Shown here: positions 20,242 to 28,143 of the stretch, piece after piece
Numbering within the stretch: the first letter of the stretch is position 1
Layout: each line of letters begins with the position of its first letter
Source of the DNA: an uncultured Oscillospiraceae bacterium
Lineage (GTDB): Bacteria > Bacillota > Clostridia > Oscillospirales > Oscillospiraceae
Assembly: GCA_947627715.1 (NCBI GenBank)
Contig: CANQXK010000001.1
Span: 1 to 64,000 of the forward strand
DNA: 64,000 nucleotides
Reading direction: 5' to 3'
Program-made: the position numbers and the translations under genes
Notes under the pieces: generated by a model
What the model was told of the DNA's origin: nothing
The model's database searches: none
What the model saw: only the letters and a program-made list of their open reading frames with translations

Positions 20242-22190
20242 CGCAAAAGGAGGCGCGCGCCAGGGCCAAACGGCTGGTGGGGCGCATGACGGCGCGGGAG
20301 CGGCTGGGCCAGCTTTGCCTTGACGCCCCGGCCATCCCCCGGCTGAGGGTCCCCGCGTGCAGATGGCGGAACGCCGCCCTGCCGGGGCTTGCCCACACGG
20401 GAAGAGCCACGGTTTTTCCCCAGGAGACGGGGCTTGCCGCCACGTTTGACCCCCGGCTTTTGGAGGAGATCGGCGCTGCCGTGGGGATGGAGGCGCGGGC
20501 AAGGTATAACGCCCTGGCGCGGCACGGCGGCGGGGACCTGCCGCGGGAGATCCCCGTTTTTACCGTGAACGCGGAGGAGACGCGCCGTCTGCGCGGGGAT
20601 GGGGCGGGGGAGAGCTTCGGAGAGGACCCGGCGCTGGCCTCCCGGCTCTCCACGGCGCTGGCGCGGGGCCTTCAGGGCCAGGGAAAGACGATGCTGGCGG
20701 CGGCCTGCGCCGGGTTTCCCGCCCCATGCCCGGACGGCGGCGATCCGAAGGACGCAGCGGGGACGCTTTCGCCCGCCCTGAAGGCTATGGTCCGCGAGGC
20801 GGAGCCGGCGGCGGCGATGGGGTCCGGCGGCTGGGAGAAGGCGCTGCCCGTACTCCGGGAGGAGTGGGGCTTCGAGGGCGTCTTTTTCGCGGGCGACCTC
20901 GCAGAAGACAGCGAGGACGCGGAGAGGGCGGCCAGGGCGGTAAACGCCGGGTGCGATCTTCTCCCTGCGGGCGGCGCACTGACGGAGGCGTGGGAGAGGG
21001 GGCTTTTGCCGGAGGAGGCGGTGACGGCGGCCTGTGTCCGGCTTTTCACCCTTCGCTTCAGGCTGGGCCTTTTCGGAAAGACCGGCTTTGACAACATCCC
21101 CTACGACCAGGTGGAGTCGCCGGAGCATCTGGACCTTGCGCGGCGCGCGTCAGGCGAGAGCGCGGTGCTTTTGAAAAACGACGGGGTCCTCCCTCTGGAC
21201 CGGGCCGCCGTCAGGACCCTCAGCGTTATCGGCCCCTGCGCCGACAGCCGCCGGGCGCTCCTGGGCCGTAAGGGCGGGTCCGCCTCCCGGTACATAACGG
21301 TGCAGGAGGGGCTTCAGGACTACCTCTACGGAAGCGGCATCCGCATCCTCACAAGCGAGGGGTGCGCCTCCTGCGGCAGCTCTCAGCGCCTTTTGGAGGA
21401 GGGGCTTGCCGAGGCGGCGGCGGTGGCGCGGATGAGCGACGCCGTTATCCTCGTGCTGGGCTTTGACGGGGCGGGGGAGGGTGAGACGCTCTCCATCCCC
21501 GGCGAGCAGCTGCGGCTTATGGAGATGGTGGCCGGGGCGGGGAAGCCCACGGCGCTGTGCCTGATGGCCGGAGGCGGCGTGGACCTGGAGGCTGCGCGGG
21601 AGCATTGCGGGGCGATTTTGGACATCTGGCACCCCGGCTCCATGGGCGGCAGGGCCGTGGCGGAGCTTCTTTTCGGGGAGCAGTCCCCCTCCGGCAAGCT
21701 GCCTCTCACCTTCCGCAGGGCCGGCGGCCCTGACGGCGGGGGCGGGGCGCGTTTGACGGGGAGAGAGCGTATAGACGCGGAAAAGCCCGTCCAGTTCCCC
21801 TTCGGGTTCGGGCTAACCTATGGGAATGTGATCATCCGCTCGGCGCGGTTCAAGGGGGACCGGGAGCGGGGGTATTTCCTTGAGGCGGACATCGGCAACC
21901 GGGGACCGAGGGACACCGGGGAGGTGCTTCAGGTCTATATCCGGCGGCTGGAGCCACCCTCCGCGGCGCTTAAACCGGCGCTGTGCGCCTTCAAGCGGGT
22001 GTGGCTCCCGGTGTGGGGGCACGGCACGGTGGAGATACCCCTGCCGGACCTGGCGTTCACCGCTTTGGACGGGGAGGGGCGGCGCGCCGGAGGCGGGAGG
22101 TTTGAGCTTTATCTGGGGACCTCCCAGCCGGACGAGATGAGCCGGGCGCTCACGGGCAAGGCCCCGCTGCGGATGGAGATCGAAATCTAA
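20238..22190 (+). CDS. GH3-like protein with degenerate catalytic barrel, last gene of the glp-like operon
   Basis: 650 residues in normal GH3 order. The C-terminal alpha/beta sandwich (~300-520; SGESAVLLKNDGVLPL, QSPSGKLPLTF, FPFGFGLTYG) and fibronectin-III domain are well kept. The N-terminal barrel is only ~280 residues: the usual Lys-His substrate motif is replaced by a Pro/Gly-rich stretch near 160-175, and the nucleophile region reads VFFAGDLAED (Asp220) instead of the usual SDW/SDC. It may be inactive or have a changed role. Coupled by ATGA to the DUF1667 gene, an unusual partner for a glycosidase. Confidence 0.82.
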   Translation: MTQKEARARAKRLVGRMTARERLGQLCLDAPAIPRLRVPACRWRNAALPGLAHTGRATVFPQETGLAATFDPRLLEEIGAAVGMEARARYNALARHGGGDLPREIPVFTVNAEETRRLRGDGAGESFGEDPALASRLSTALARGLQGQGKTMLAAACAGFPAPCPDGGDPKDAAGTLSPALKAMVREAEPAAAMGSGGWEKALPVLREEWGFEGVFFAGDLAEDSEDAERAARAVNAGCDLLPAGGALTEAWERGLLPEEAVTAACVRLFTLRFRLGLFGKTGFDNIPYDQVESPEHLDLARRASGESAVLLKNDGVLPLDRAAVRTLSVIGPCADSRRALLGRKGGSASRYITVQEGLQDYLYGSGIRILTSEGCASCGSSQRLLEEGLAEAAAVARMSDAVILVLGFDGAGEGETLSIPGEQLRLMEMVAGAGKPTALCLMAGGGVDLEAAREHCGAILDIWHPGSMGGRAVAELLFGEQSPSGKLPLTFRRAGGPDGGGGARLTGRERIDAEKPVQFPFGFGLTYGNVIIRSARFKGDRERGYFLEADIGNRGPRDTGEVLQVYIRRLEPPSAALKPALCAFKRVWLPVWGHGTVEIPLPDLAFTALDGEGRRAGGGRFELYLGTSQPDEMSRALTGKAPLRMEIEI

Positions 22191-22234
22191 AAAAATTTTG
22201 TCGAAAAAGGCCGTTTTAATTTTTTGACAATCAG

Positions 22235-22264
22235 AAAAAAGGCCCCCGATGGGGGCCTTTTTTG
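22235..22264. terminator. Bidirectional terminator
   Basis: Hairpin with arms GGCCCCC/GGGGGCC flanked by A6 and T6, between the convergent glp-like operon and the small minus-strand gene at 22287-22490. Confidence 0.88.
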
Positions 22265-22286
22265 CTATGCTTTTTGCGTTTTTTGG

Positions 22287-22490
22287 TTACATACCGGCGA
22301 CGCCGTTTTGGCCGAAGTCGTCCACAAAGGCGCGCATCTCCTCCGGGGAGCGGATGCCGTGGGTCCGGGCGATCAGCGCCTCCCGCTCCCTCTGCGTCAG
22401 ATTGGAAAACCGCTCCATGGCCGCGCCGTTCATGCTCAGGGCAAACCCAAGGCCCAGCGGCACGGTGGAGGCCGGGTCGCGTTCGTACAT
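22287..22490 (-). CDS. Small conserved-looking protein
   Basis: 67 residues from ATG at 22490, preceded by GAGGTGAGG. The helical sequence ALSMNGAAMERFSNLTQRER resembles small proteins I recall from many Oscillospiraceae, function unknown. It shares the PLGL-x-x-AL start pattern and length with the small protein at 24273-24491, so the two may be relatives. Own transcript or read from 22540 upstream gene; 49 bp separate them. Confidence 0.6.
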   Translation of the reverse strand: MYERDPASTVPLGLGFALSMNGAAMERFSNLTQREREALIARTHGIRSPEEMRAFVDDFGQNGVAGM

Positions 22491-22539
22491 GGTCCTCACC
22501 TCGCCGTTATTGTTCCCGGCGGGCGGGGAATTATGCTTG

Positions 22540-23070
22540 TTAGTCCTTCATTAGTCTGTCGAACTGGCGCTTGAGGCCCACGGGATAGGCCAGGATGGGG
22601 CCGAGGACCACGCCCAGGCCCGCCTGAAGGATCTCAAAGGGGAGCTTCACCATGGCGACGGCCCAGCTTTTGGACCCGTAGAAGAAGGTGCGGCCCAGGG
22701 TGTAGCCCGTGACCATGATCACCGCCCCCACCAGGACGGCCACGATGGCCCCGGCGATGTTCCTGTCCTTGAAAACCTTGTGGGCGATGAGGGAGATGGC
22801 CACCGCCTGGAGGCCGTGGGAAACAAGGGAGACGAACATGGGTTCAGGGTAGAAGATGGCGTCCCCTAAAAAGGAACCGATCCCGCCTACGGCGAAGGCC
22901 CCCACCGGGTCCAGCAGGAGGGAGGCGAGGCAGATCACCGAGTCGTTGAAGTAGAGGTGGCCGCCGGGGACGGGGACGCTGAGGACCTCCATGCTCAGGA
23001 CGATGTTCATTGCCATAAGCATCGCCGTCAGGGCCATCCATTTGACGGAATATTTTTTTGAGCTGTTCAC
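22540..23070 (-). CDS. ECF transporter S component (vitamin-binding membrane protein)
   Basis: 176 residues from GTG at 23070, chosen because AAGGAGG sits 8 nt upstream (a TTG at 23076 is too close to it). About six membrane helices with the S-component pattern: VKWMALTAMLMAMNIVLS, then FNDSVICLASLLLDPVGAFAVG. It needs the shared EcfAA'T module, not in this window. A divergent MocR/PdxR-like regulator shares its promoter region, so a B6-type vitamin (PdxU-like) is a reasonable but unproven substrate. Confidence 0.85.
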   Translation of the reverse strand: MNSSKKYSVKWMALTAMLMAMNIVLSMEVLSVPVPGGHLYFNDSVICLASLLLDPVGAFAVGGIGSFLGDAIFYPEPMFVSLVSHGLQAVAISLIAHKVFKDRNIAGAIVAVLVGAVIMVTGYTLGRTFFYGSKSWAVAMVKLPFEILQAGLGVVLGPILAYPVGLKRQFDRLMKD

Positions 23071-23083
23071 AGTCAATTCCTCC

Positions 23084-23135
23084 TTGACTTTTCAGGTGAG
23101 TTTATTATAATAAATTCTGGGCAGTATAAAATACT
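23084..23135. promoter_or_regulatory. Divergent promoter/operator between ECF S component and MocR-like gene
   Basis: Plus strand: -35 TTGACT (23084-23089), 16-bp spacer, -10 TATAAT (23106-23111). The -10 lies in a palindrome TATTATAATA (23103-23112), so a minus-strand -10 overlaps it. An inverted repeat AGTAT-AAA-ATACT (23123-23135) is a candidate operator. Confidence 0.55.
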
Positions 23136-23162
23136 CAGAAAAGGAATTTTTAATAATATCAG

Positions 23163-24242
23163 ATGCTTACATACAATCTAAAAAAAGACAGAAAAACGCC
23201 CCTGTATCTGGGGCTGTATGACGGGGTGCGGGAGGACATCCGCTCCGGGGCGCTGCGTCCGGGGGAGAGGCTCCCCTCCAAGAGGACGCTGGCGGAGCAT
23301 TTGGGCGTGTCCGTGGTCACGGTGGACGCGGCGTACAAGCTGCTCATCGACGAGGGGTACGCGGTGAGCCGGGAGCGAAGCGGGTATTATGTGGCGGGGT
23401 CGGCCCCCAGGCGGGCGCTGCCGGAGAGTGCGGCCTCCGCAGGGCGGACGGACGTGGGGGCGGCCCAGGTGGAGCCGGGGTTTAAGTACTCGGCGCTGAC
23501 GAAGATCATGCGGGAGGTCATCTCGGTGTACGGCGAGCGGCTTCTTATAAAGCCGCCGGCCACGGGCTGCCCGGAGCTGCGGGAGGCCATCGCGGGGTTT
23601 CTGCTGCGCTACCGGGGGATGCGGGCGGACCCTGCCCGGATCGTGGTGGGGTCCGGGGCGGAGTATCTTTACGGGATGCTGGTGCAGCTTCTGGGGCGGG
23701 AGCGCGTCTTTGCGGTGGAGGACCCGGGGTATGAGAAGATACGGCTTGTCTACGAGGCCAACGGCGCGGCTGTGCGGCTCCTGCCCCTCAAGGGGGACGG
23801 GGTGGACTCCGGCGCGCTGGCCAGGTGCGGCGCGGATATTCTCCATGTGACCCCCTATCACAGCTACCCCACGGGCATCTCCGCCTCCGCGTCAAAGCGG
23901 CGGGAGTACCTGGCCTGGGCGTCGGCGGGGGAGCGGGTCGTCATCGAGGACGACTTCGATTCGGAGTTTGCCGTGACGAGACGGCCCCAGGAGACGCTGT
24001 TTGCCATGGACGGAGGCGAGCGGGTCGTCTACCTCAACACCTTTTCCCACTCCCTGGCCCCCTCCATGCGCATGGGGTACATGGTCCTGCCGGAGAGACT
24101 GATGGAGGCGTACCGGGAGAGGCTGGGGTTCTACTCCTGCTCCGTGCCGGCGTTTGACCAGTACGTCTTAGCGGCCTTTATTGACCGGGGACACTTTGAG
24201 CGGCACTTAAACCGGGTGCGCAGACGGCTCAGAAATATGTAG
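23163..24242 (+). CDS. MocR/PdxR-like regulator (GntR-type HTH plus aminotransferase fold), C-terminally truncated
   Basis: 359 residues. Residues ~10-75 form a GntR winged helix (SGALRPGERLPSKRTLAEHL). The rest is a class I aminotransferase-like domain that binds PLP; HSLAPSMRMGYMV near 295 contains the region following the PLP lysine. Family members run ~460-490 residues; this frame ends at TAG just after the small-domain helix HLNRVRRRLRNM, so ~100 residues are missing, and a second stop follows two codons later. Possibly a pseudogene or a shortened regulator. An inverted repeat (24241-24259) begins right at the stop. Confidence 0.75.
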   Translation: MLTYNLKKDRKTPLYLGLYDGVREDIRSGALRPGERLPSKRTLAEHLGVSVVTVDAAYKLLIDEGYAVSRERSGYYVAGSAPRRALPESAASAGRTDVGAAQVEPGFKYSALTKIMREVISVYGERLLIKPPATGCPELREAIAGFLLRYRGMRADPARIVVGSGAEYLYGMLVQLLGRERVFAVEDPGYEKIRLVYEANGAAVRLLPLKGDGVDSGALARCGADILHVTPYHSYPTGISASASKRREYLAWASAGERVVIEDDFDSEFAVTRRPQETLFAMDGGERVVYLNTFSHSLAPSMRMGYMVLPERLMEAYRERLGFYSCSVPAFDQYVLAAFIDRGHFERHLNRVRRRLRNM

Positions 24243-24259
24243 GTGACGTAAAGTCACCT
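24241..24259. repeat. Small perfect inverted repeat at the truncated regulator's end
   Basis: AGGTGAC-GTAAA-GTCACCT; no T-run follows on either strand, so it is a weak terminator candidate or a deletion scar. Confidence 0.4.
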
Positions 24260-24272
24260 TCGGAAGCCCGAA

Positions 24273-24491
24273 TCAGCGAAGGCTCCAATTTTCATAGTCC
24301 CCCACGAAGCTCCCCGGCTTGCCGCCGGACAGCTCCAGGCGGCTGCGGACGGCCTCGGCGCTATCCACGTCGCCCAGGGAGAGGAAATAGTTGTACGCCG
24401 CGGCGCTGCGCACCAGCGCGGCGGACAGGCCCAGCGGCATACCGTCGTTATACAGATCGCCCATGAAATTGAACGGATCCACTTTCGTCAC
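24273..24491 (-). CDS. Small hypothetical protein
   Basis: 72 residues from GTG at 24491 (a second GTG at 24482 is also possible). Sequence DGMPLGLSAALVRSAAAYN resembles the start of the small protein at 22287-22490; helical, no signal or motif. Only composition, length and the family-like pattern support it as a gene. Confidence 0.5.
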   Translation of the reverse strand: MTKVDPFNFMGDLYNDGMPLGLSAALVRSAAAYNYFLSLGDVDSAEAVRSRLELSGGKPGSFVGDYENWSLR

Positions 24492-24542
24492 CCCCGTCAG
24501 CCATAGCTTTCCCGCGGGAGGGGCGAATATTTGTGTTATCCC

Positions 24543-24571
24543 TTGACGAAACTGGAAAAAGGGAGTATATT
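24543..24571 (+). promoter_or_regulatory. Promoter of mgtE
   Basis: -35 TTGACG (24543-24548), 17-bp spacer, -10 TATATT (24566-24571). Transcription would start near 24578, giving a ~165-nt leader. Confidence 0.82.
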
Positions 24572-24577
24572 ACTAAG

Positions 24578-24741
24578 CATCCCGGCGGGGAAAAATCAAC
24601 GCTTGTGAGGTGAGGACATGGACGCGGACAGTACGGGCACAGTGGGGCGAGAACGGTACTGGACGCGCGCTGTGTCCTGACGGCTCGGCCCGGAGTGCCT
24701 TGTAGACCTTATTCATTTTTTTGAAAGGGGATGCAGGGGAA
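24578..24741 (+). promoter_or_regulatory. Long mgtE leader, possible magnesium-sensing riboswitch
   Basis: The ~165-nt untranslated leader has length and place like ykoK/M-box leaders of mgtE genes and contains GTGAGGTGAGG near 24605, similar to the conserved 5' motif GUUAGGUGAGG. The rest of the M-box consensus is not evident to me, so this is only a candidate; another regulatory fold is equally possible. Confidence 0.35.
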
Positions 24742-26118
24742 ATGGCGGAGACAAGCACCATTTTGGCCTCGACCATCGAGGCCCTTATTGAAAACAAGAA
24801 ATATTCTACCTTAAAGGACATTTTTGTCACCATGCAGCCGGCGGACATTGCCCAGACCCTGGGGGAGCTGGGGGAGAACCGGCTGCCGCTGATGTTCCGG
24901 CTCCTGCCCAAGGAGCTGGCGGCGGAGACGTTTATCGAGATGGACCCGGAGGAGCAGGAGCTTCTTATCCGGGGCTTCTCCGACGCGGAACTCAAGGAGG
25001 TCGTGGACGAACTCTATGTGGACGACGCGGTGGACCTTGTGGAGGAGATGCCGGCCAATGTGGTGAAGCGCATCCTCAAGTCCGCCGACCCTGAGATGCG
25101 CCGCACCATCAACGAGCTTTTGAAGTACCCGGAGGACTCCGCCGGGTCCATTATGACCACGGAGTACGTCTCCCTCCGGCCGGATATGACCGCAGAGGAT
25201 GCCATCAAACGCATACGCCGGGGCGCGGTGGACAAGGAGACCATCTACACCTGCTATGTGACGGACAACAACCGCAAGCTGATCGGGTATGTCACCCTCA
25301 AATCCCTGCTTCTGGCCGGGGACGAGACGGAAATCACCGACATCATGGGCACGGACACCATCTCCGTCACCACTACGGACGACCAGGAGGAGGTGGCCAA
25401 CGCCTTCTCAAAATACGACCTCTCGGCCCTCCCGGTGGTGGATAAGGAGTCGCGGCTTGTGGGTATCGTCACCGTGGACGACGCCATCGACGTCATGGAG
25501 GAGGAGGCCACCGAGGATATTGAGAAGATGGCCGCCATCACCCCCACGGACAAGCCGTATCTGAAGCTGACGCCCTTTGAAATTTGGAAATCCCGGATCC
25601 CGTGGCTGATGCTGCTGATGGTGTCGGCGACGTTCACAGGACTGATTATCAGCTCCTTTGAGAGCGCCCTTGCCAAGTGGGTGGCGCTGACGGCGTTTAT
25701 CCCTATGCTGATGGACACGGGGGGCAACACAGGCTCCCAGGCGTCCGTCACGGTGATCCGCGCGCTGTCGGTGGGGGACCTGCAGTTTTCCGACTTCTTC
25801 CGCGTGGTGTGGAAGGAGCTGCGAGTGGCGGTCCTGTGCGCCGTCTCCCTGGCGGTGGTGAATTTCGCCAAGATCCAGCTCGTGGACGTGTGGCTCATGG
25901 GGAACGCCTCGGTGACCGTGACGGTGAACCTGGTCATCTGCGTCACCCTGGCCTTCACCATCATCTGCGCAAAGCTGGTGGGGTGCTCCCTGCCGCTGCT
26001 TGCGAAGAAGTTAGGCTTTGACCCGGCGGTGATGGCAAGCCCGTTTATCACCACCATTGTGGACGCGCTGAGCCTGCTCATCTATTTTCAGGTGGCGAGG
26101 GTCCTGCTGGGAATATGA
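24742..26118 (+). CDS. mgtE: MgtE-family magnesium channel/transporter
   Basis: 458 residues from ATG at 24742 (GGGGA upstream). N-terminal MgtE domain of helical repeats (~15-135, DIAQTLGELGENRLPLMFRL), two CBS domains (~140-260) that sense Mg2+, then five membrane helices from ~285 with PMLMDTGGNTGSQASVTVIR, the conserved pore/dimer region. A complete, normal member. It is the last host gene before the prophage; its stop is ~200 bp from the phage junction. Confidence 0.97.
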   Translation: MAETSTILASTIEALIENKKYSTLKDIFVTMQPADIAQTLGELGENRLPLMFRLLPKELAAETFIEMDPEEQELLIRGFSDAELKEVVDELYVDDAVDLVEEMPANVVKRILKSADPEMRRTINELLKYPEDSAGSIMTTEYVSLRPDMTAEDAIKRIRRGAVDKETIYTCYVTDNNRKLIGYVTLKSLLLAGDETEITDIMGTDTISVTTTDDQEEVANAFSKYDLSALPVVDKESRLVGIVTVDDAIDVMEEEATEDIEKMAAITPTDKPYLKLTPFEIWKSRIPWLMLLMVSATFTGLIISSFESALAKWVALTAFIPMLMDTGGNTGSQASVTVIRALSVGDLQFSDFFRVVWKELRVAVLCAVSLAVVNFAKIQLVDVWLMGNASVTVTVNLVICVTLAFTIICAKLVGCSLPLLAKKLGFDPAVMASPFITTIVDALSLLIYFQVARVLLGI

Positions 26119-27884
26119 GCCGGGGTTTTTCGGAAAGGAAAGAGCTGTGAAGGAAACCCATCAGGGGTTTCCTCCACGTTCAATGAAACCCCGGCGCAGC
26201 GCGCCGGAGATATTCGGAAAGGAAAGAGCTGTGGAGGAAACCCATCAGGGGTTTCCTTCACGTTCAATGAAACCCCGCCGCGAAAGCGGCGGGGCGCCCT
26301 TTGCCGTAGGCAAAGGGCGTAGGCACCAAAAAAAGCAGCCCCTTTTGGGGCTGCTTTTTTTGGTGCGCCAGACGGCGCAAAACACGAACCGAGCGCCTCA
26401 CCATCAGAGACCGCCTGCGTCGCCAGTTGCACCGTGATCCGGCTGTTCTTCCCGCCGAAGTTAAGCTGGAGAATGAGCCGCCCATCATCAAAGAGCCAAG
26501 CCGCCTGCAGGAAGGTCTCGACCAGGAAGATGCGCCAGCCCGCGTCAGAGCGGTCAATATCCCGGAACCGCTCCAGGAACCAGACCACCGCGTCCCGCTC
26601 TATTTCCGGCGCTTCCATCCGCTCCCGCGCGATGCCGGCCTCCAGCTCGACCCGCTCCGCTTCCAGCTCCACAAGATGGCTTTTCAGACTTTCCGTGATG
26701 AAGCCGCTGTCAATGACGCCCAGGGCGTTTTTGATGGCGGCTTCATTTTTTCGCAGCCGCGCCTCCAGCGACGAGAGAACCGCCGAGCCGCGCTGGGCCG
26801 CCTGCCATTCCATGAACCGGTCAGCAAACGCCTGGATCACCTCGTCATCATGGACGACCGAGGCCAGGGTCTCGACAACCGCGTCCTCTATCCATTCCTT
26901 CGGAGCGCGAGACTTCCGGCATTTTTTGACCCGCCGCCCGTTACATAGATAATACGCATAGACCCGCCCAGAGCGGCCCGTCCCGCCGTCCCCGGTCATC
27001 GGCTCCCCGCACTCGCCACAAAACAGCTTCGCCGTGAGGAGGAACCCGCCCTCCGTCTTTTTGGCAGCCGGGGCGCGGTGGTGGTACTCGACCATCTTCT
27101 GCACCTTATCAAAGAGGGCACGATCCACGATGGGCGGGATGCCATGTTCATCCCGAATATCGGCGAACTCGTAGACCCCGGCATATTTTTCGTTTTGGAG
27201 GATGCGCCGGAGGCTATTCTTGTTGAAGGGATTGCCCCGCGAGGTGCGGAAGCCCTCGGCGTTCAGTGCGGAATATATCTCCTTCGCGGGCTTGCCCGCC
27301 GCGTATTCCTCGAAGATACGACGCACCACCGGCGCGGTCGCCGGGTCAAGCTCCCAGCGCTTGTCAGGCCCCGCCCGGAGGCCGAGGACAGTCTGGCCCA
27401 GCGTCTGGCGTTTGAGGGCGCTGTCGTAATTTCCCCGGCGTACATTCTGGGACAGGTTCGCCGAGTAATACTCTGCGAAGCCCTCCATCACGGATTCCAG
27501 CACGATCCCCTCCGGGCCGTCCGGGATGCTTTCCTTGGCGTAGAGGAGCCGCACCCCGTTCTGCTTCAGCTTGTACTTGTAGACCGCGCTGTCGTACCGC
27601 GACCGGGCGAAGCGGTCATTTTTCCAGCATATCACCACAGAGAACTGGCCCCGCGCACTATCCCGGATCATCCGCTGGAACTCCGGGCGCTTGTCGGAGG
27701 TGCCGGTCAGGGCGCGGTCGCAGTATTCCCCGACGATCACCACCCCATACCGCTCGGCAAAAGCGTGGCAATCCCGGAGCTGCCCCTCGATGCTCTCGTC
27801 CCGCTGGCCGGAGGAGGAATAACGGGCATAAATGACCCCCTTCTCCAAGACCGGCGCGGAGGCGGCCCGCTTACCCTTTGCCAT
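26088..27884 (-). CDS. Large serine recombinase (phage integrase), frame running past the junction into host DNA
   Basis: 598 codons. Catalytic domain ~15-155 with IYARYSSSGQRDESIEGQ (nucleophile probably Ser23), recombinase domain with LNAEGFRTSRGNPF near 215, zinc-ribbon CGECGEP ... YLCNGRRVKKC near 290-325, then a coiled coil (~370-430) and the usual ending LQLNFGGKNSRI near 480. After that no stop occurs: the frame crosses the 26323-26366 hairpin and both repeat copies and overlaps the mgtE end. The last ~90 residues are thus host-derived and probably not conserved. Overlaps the upstream zinc-site gene by 14 bp. Confidence 0.93.
   Translation of the reverse strand: MAKGKRAASAPVLEKGVIYARYSSSGQRDESIEGQLRDCHAFAERYGVVIVGEYCDRALTGTSDKRPEFQRMIRDSARGQFSVVICWKNDRFARSRYDSAVYKYKLKQNGVRLLYAKESIPDGPEGIVLESVMEGFAEYYSANLSQNVRRGNYDSALKRQTLGQTVLGLRAGPDKRWELDPATAPVVRRIFEEYAAGKPAKEIYSALNAEGFRTSRGNPFNKNSLRRILQNEKYAGVYEFADIRDEHGIPPIVDRALFDKVQKMVEYHHRAPAAKKTEGGFLLTAKLFCGECGEPMTGDGGTGRSGRVYAYYLCNGRRVKKCRKSRAPKEWIEDAVVETLASVVHDDEVIQAFADRFMEWQAAQRGSAVLSSLEARLRKNEAAIKNALGVIDSGFITESLKSHLVELEAERVELEAGIARERMEAPEIERDAVVWFLERFRDIDRSDAGWRIFLVETFLQAAWLFDDGRLILQLNFGGKNSRITVQLATQAVSDGEALGSCFAPSGAPKKAAPKGAAFFGAYALCLRQRAPRRFRGGVSLNVKETPDGFPPQLFPFRISPARCAGVSLNVEETPDGFPSQLFPFRKTPAHIPSRTLAT
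26129..26276 (+). repeat. Two tandem copies of a 64-bp element, period 84 bp
   Basis: Copies 26129-26192 and 26213-26276 differ at two positions. Each holds an inner hairpin (GGAAACCC/GGGTTTCC). The arms continue into GC hairpins. They contain ACGT, unlike everything to their right, so they belong to the host side. Looks like a dispersed REP-type intergenic element. Confidence 0.85.
26273..26319. repeat. Two abutting GC-rich hairpins at the prophage junction
   Basis: First: nine-base-pair stem with GAAA tetraloop (26273-26294). Second: 11-bp perfect stem with loop GTA (26295-26319). No T-run; they abut with no spacer. Confidence 0.75.
26323..26366. terminator. Very strong bidirectional terminator hairpin
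   Basis: Perfect 20-bp inverted repeat (26323-26342 with 26347-26366) around TTTT, with internal A7 and T7 runs on the two arms. On the minus strand it would stop the recombinase transcript; on the plus strand it would stop mgtE read-through into the prophage. Confidence 0.85.
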
Positions 27885-28143
27885 TTTTTCTCGCCCAGCT
27901 CAGGTCGCGGTCATACTGCGACCAATCGCACCGCTTACACCTGGACAGACCGGCAGCGACAGCCTTGGCCTCCGGCATCGCAACAGCATCGACGCTGACG
28001 CCGCCACAGCCGCCCCATTCGCAGTGGTAGACCTTGCTGCCCGGATTGACCCGGACAACGCCCGGAGTATCGGAGGCCGGGTAACCCTTCACAATCGACC
28101 CGGACACCCCGCCCTTTTTCTTGAACACATCAAACAGACCCAT
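27871..28143 (-). CDS. Small zinc-site protein of the lysogeny operon
   Basis: 90 residues from ATG at 28143 (AAGAAGGGAG upstream). Starts with an amphipathic GLFDVFKKK; contains HCEWGGCGGV and CKRCDW, giving two CxxC-like pairs that could bind zinc. Overlaps both the repressor gene (14 bp) and the recombinase gene (14 bp), so all three are coupled. A role in recombination directionality or regulation is possible, unproven. Confidence 0.7.
   Translation of the reverse strand: MGLFDVFKKKGGVSGSIVKGYPASDTPGVVRVNPGSKVYHCEWGGCGGVSVDAVAMPEAKAVAAGLSRCKRCDWSQYDRDLSWARKNGKG

Noticed and set aside
26118..26400. tRNA gene as phage attachment target
   Set aside because: No cloverleaf or tRNA 3' end seen; the junction lies after mgtE in repeats.
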